The notes under the pieces: model-generated | What the model was told of the DNA's origin: nothing | Seen by the model: only the letters and a program-made list of their open reading frames with translations | The model's database searches: none | Shown here: piece after piece, positions 63,501-64,000 of the stretch | How positions within the stretch are numbered: the stretch's first letter is position 1 | Layout: each line of letters begins with the position of its first letter | Assembly (NCBI RefSeq): GCF_030936135.1 | Contig: NC_082598.1 | Coordinates: 15,008,687 to 15,072,686, forward strand | From: Gavia stellata | Lineage: Eukaryota; Chordata; Aves; Gaviiformes; Gaviidae | Direction: 5' to 3' | DNA: 64,000 nt | Program-made: the position numbers and the translations under genes

Positions 63501-64000
63501 TAAAGAACATTTAAAGCTAAGTCAGTCTATGGCAAACCAAAAGTGCAAACCGTAGCAACAAATTAGAAAACATAAATAATACAAAACCTGGCAAAATCCA
63601 ATAATATAATAATTCGTACCTATAGTAATTAACAGTCCAGTTTTTAATACAAAATTGTGTGGAAAGGGTTTTTGCACTGATTAACTGGCCTTTGGTTTAG
63701 CATCTATAAAACCTGTTACTCAGCATATAGAAAGCCAGTTCTGGAGGTATTCTGAACTTTGTTAGTGCAAGGTAACCCACATCATTCAGGGTAAAAAAAC
63801 AAACTAAGCAATGGTGCAGAACAAAAATATTAATATACTCTGTTGTAACATCATGAGTTAAAATGTTAATTCTTGGTTCTCAGGTAATTTACACTAAAAT
63901 GGTTGACATACAGCAACAAGGCTATTAGCTAATGAGGAAACCACACAACATTCTTTCTACGTCCATCTAGGTAACTATTTCTAAAGCAGATATTCCATGT
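60545..64000. other. SLC2A9: SLC2A9 intron upstream of the provirus, no exon seen
   Basis: Contains A18 (61999-62016) and a 23-bp palindrome (62611-62633). The expected preceding exon, encoding TM9/TM10 and ending in Gly-Pro-Gly, was looked for on the minus strand and not found. Confidence 0.5.
62611..62633. repeat. Perfect palindrome, 11-bp arms, 1-bp spacer
   Basis: CAGCTGGATCC and GGATCCAGCTG around a single A. It contains two CAGCTG E-box cores and two GGATCC sites. Function is unknown. Confidence 0.9.

Noticed and set aside
60545..64000. Preceding SLC2A9 exon (TM9/TM10, ending Gly-Pro-Gly)
   Set aside because: Looked for on the minus strand and not found, so it is likely beyond position 64000.

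Overview
The window is vertebrate nuclear DNA from a bird, most likely a neoavian. Three things point there: several 5'-truncated CR1 LINEs ending in the avian 3' repeat (reverse complement seen as AGAATCACAGAATCA), an avian ERVL-type provirus with its LTRs, and two exons whose protein matches SLC2A9 (GLUT9). There is no bacterial-style gene packing. Almost all open frames are chance frames or repeat-derived.

Layout. Positions 1-31022 lie downstream of SLC2A9, which runs on the minus strand. I find no gene there, only an isolated ERVL-type LTR (5121-5650, plus), a CR1 (11003-11745, minus), a short CR1 tail (14299-14401, minus), low-complexity tracts and, next to the gene, its 3' UTR. The terminal coding exon of SLC2A9 is 31023-31280. 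A 21.5 kb intron follows (31281-52789) with three CR1 pieces (34351-34947, 45630-45754, 46844-47985). The penultimate coding exon is 52790-52917. Everything from 52918 to the end of the window is the next upstream intron, which holds a two-LTR provirus (53982-60539).

How the parts relate. The two exons join in phase and encode the last transmembrane helices and cytoplasmic tail of a class II GLUT, the urate/hexose transporter of uric-acid-excreting animals. The provirus and the two larger intronic CR1s all lie in the same orientation as SLC2A9. The provirus keeps a tRNA-Lys1,2-like primer site, a palindromic CRE next to a TATA box in both LTRs, and recognisable gag, protease, RT, RNase H and integrase, all broken by stops and frameshifts; no env is visible. 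A T36 run (minus strand) lies just upstream of the acceptor of the penultimate exon.

I found no evidence for a new multi-gene system, CRISPR array or RNA gene. The points most worth checking are the long T-tract beside a splice site, the sense-oriented provirus with apparently intact promoter elements 1.3 kb upstream of an exon, and an unassigned CpG-bearing block near 27.85 kb.
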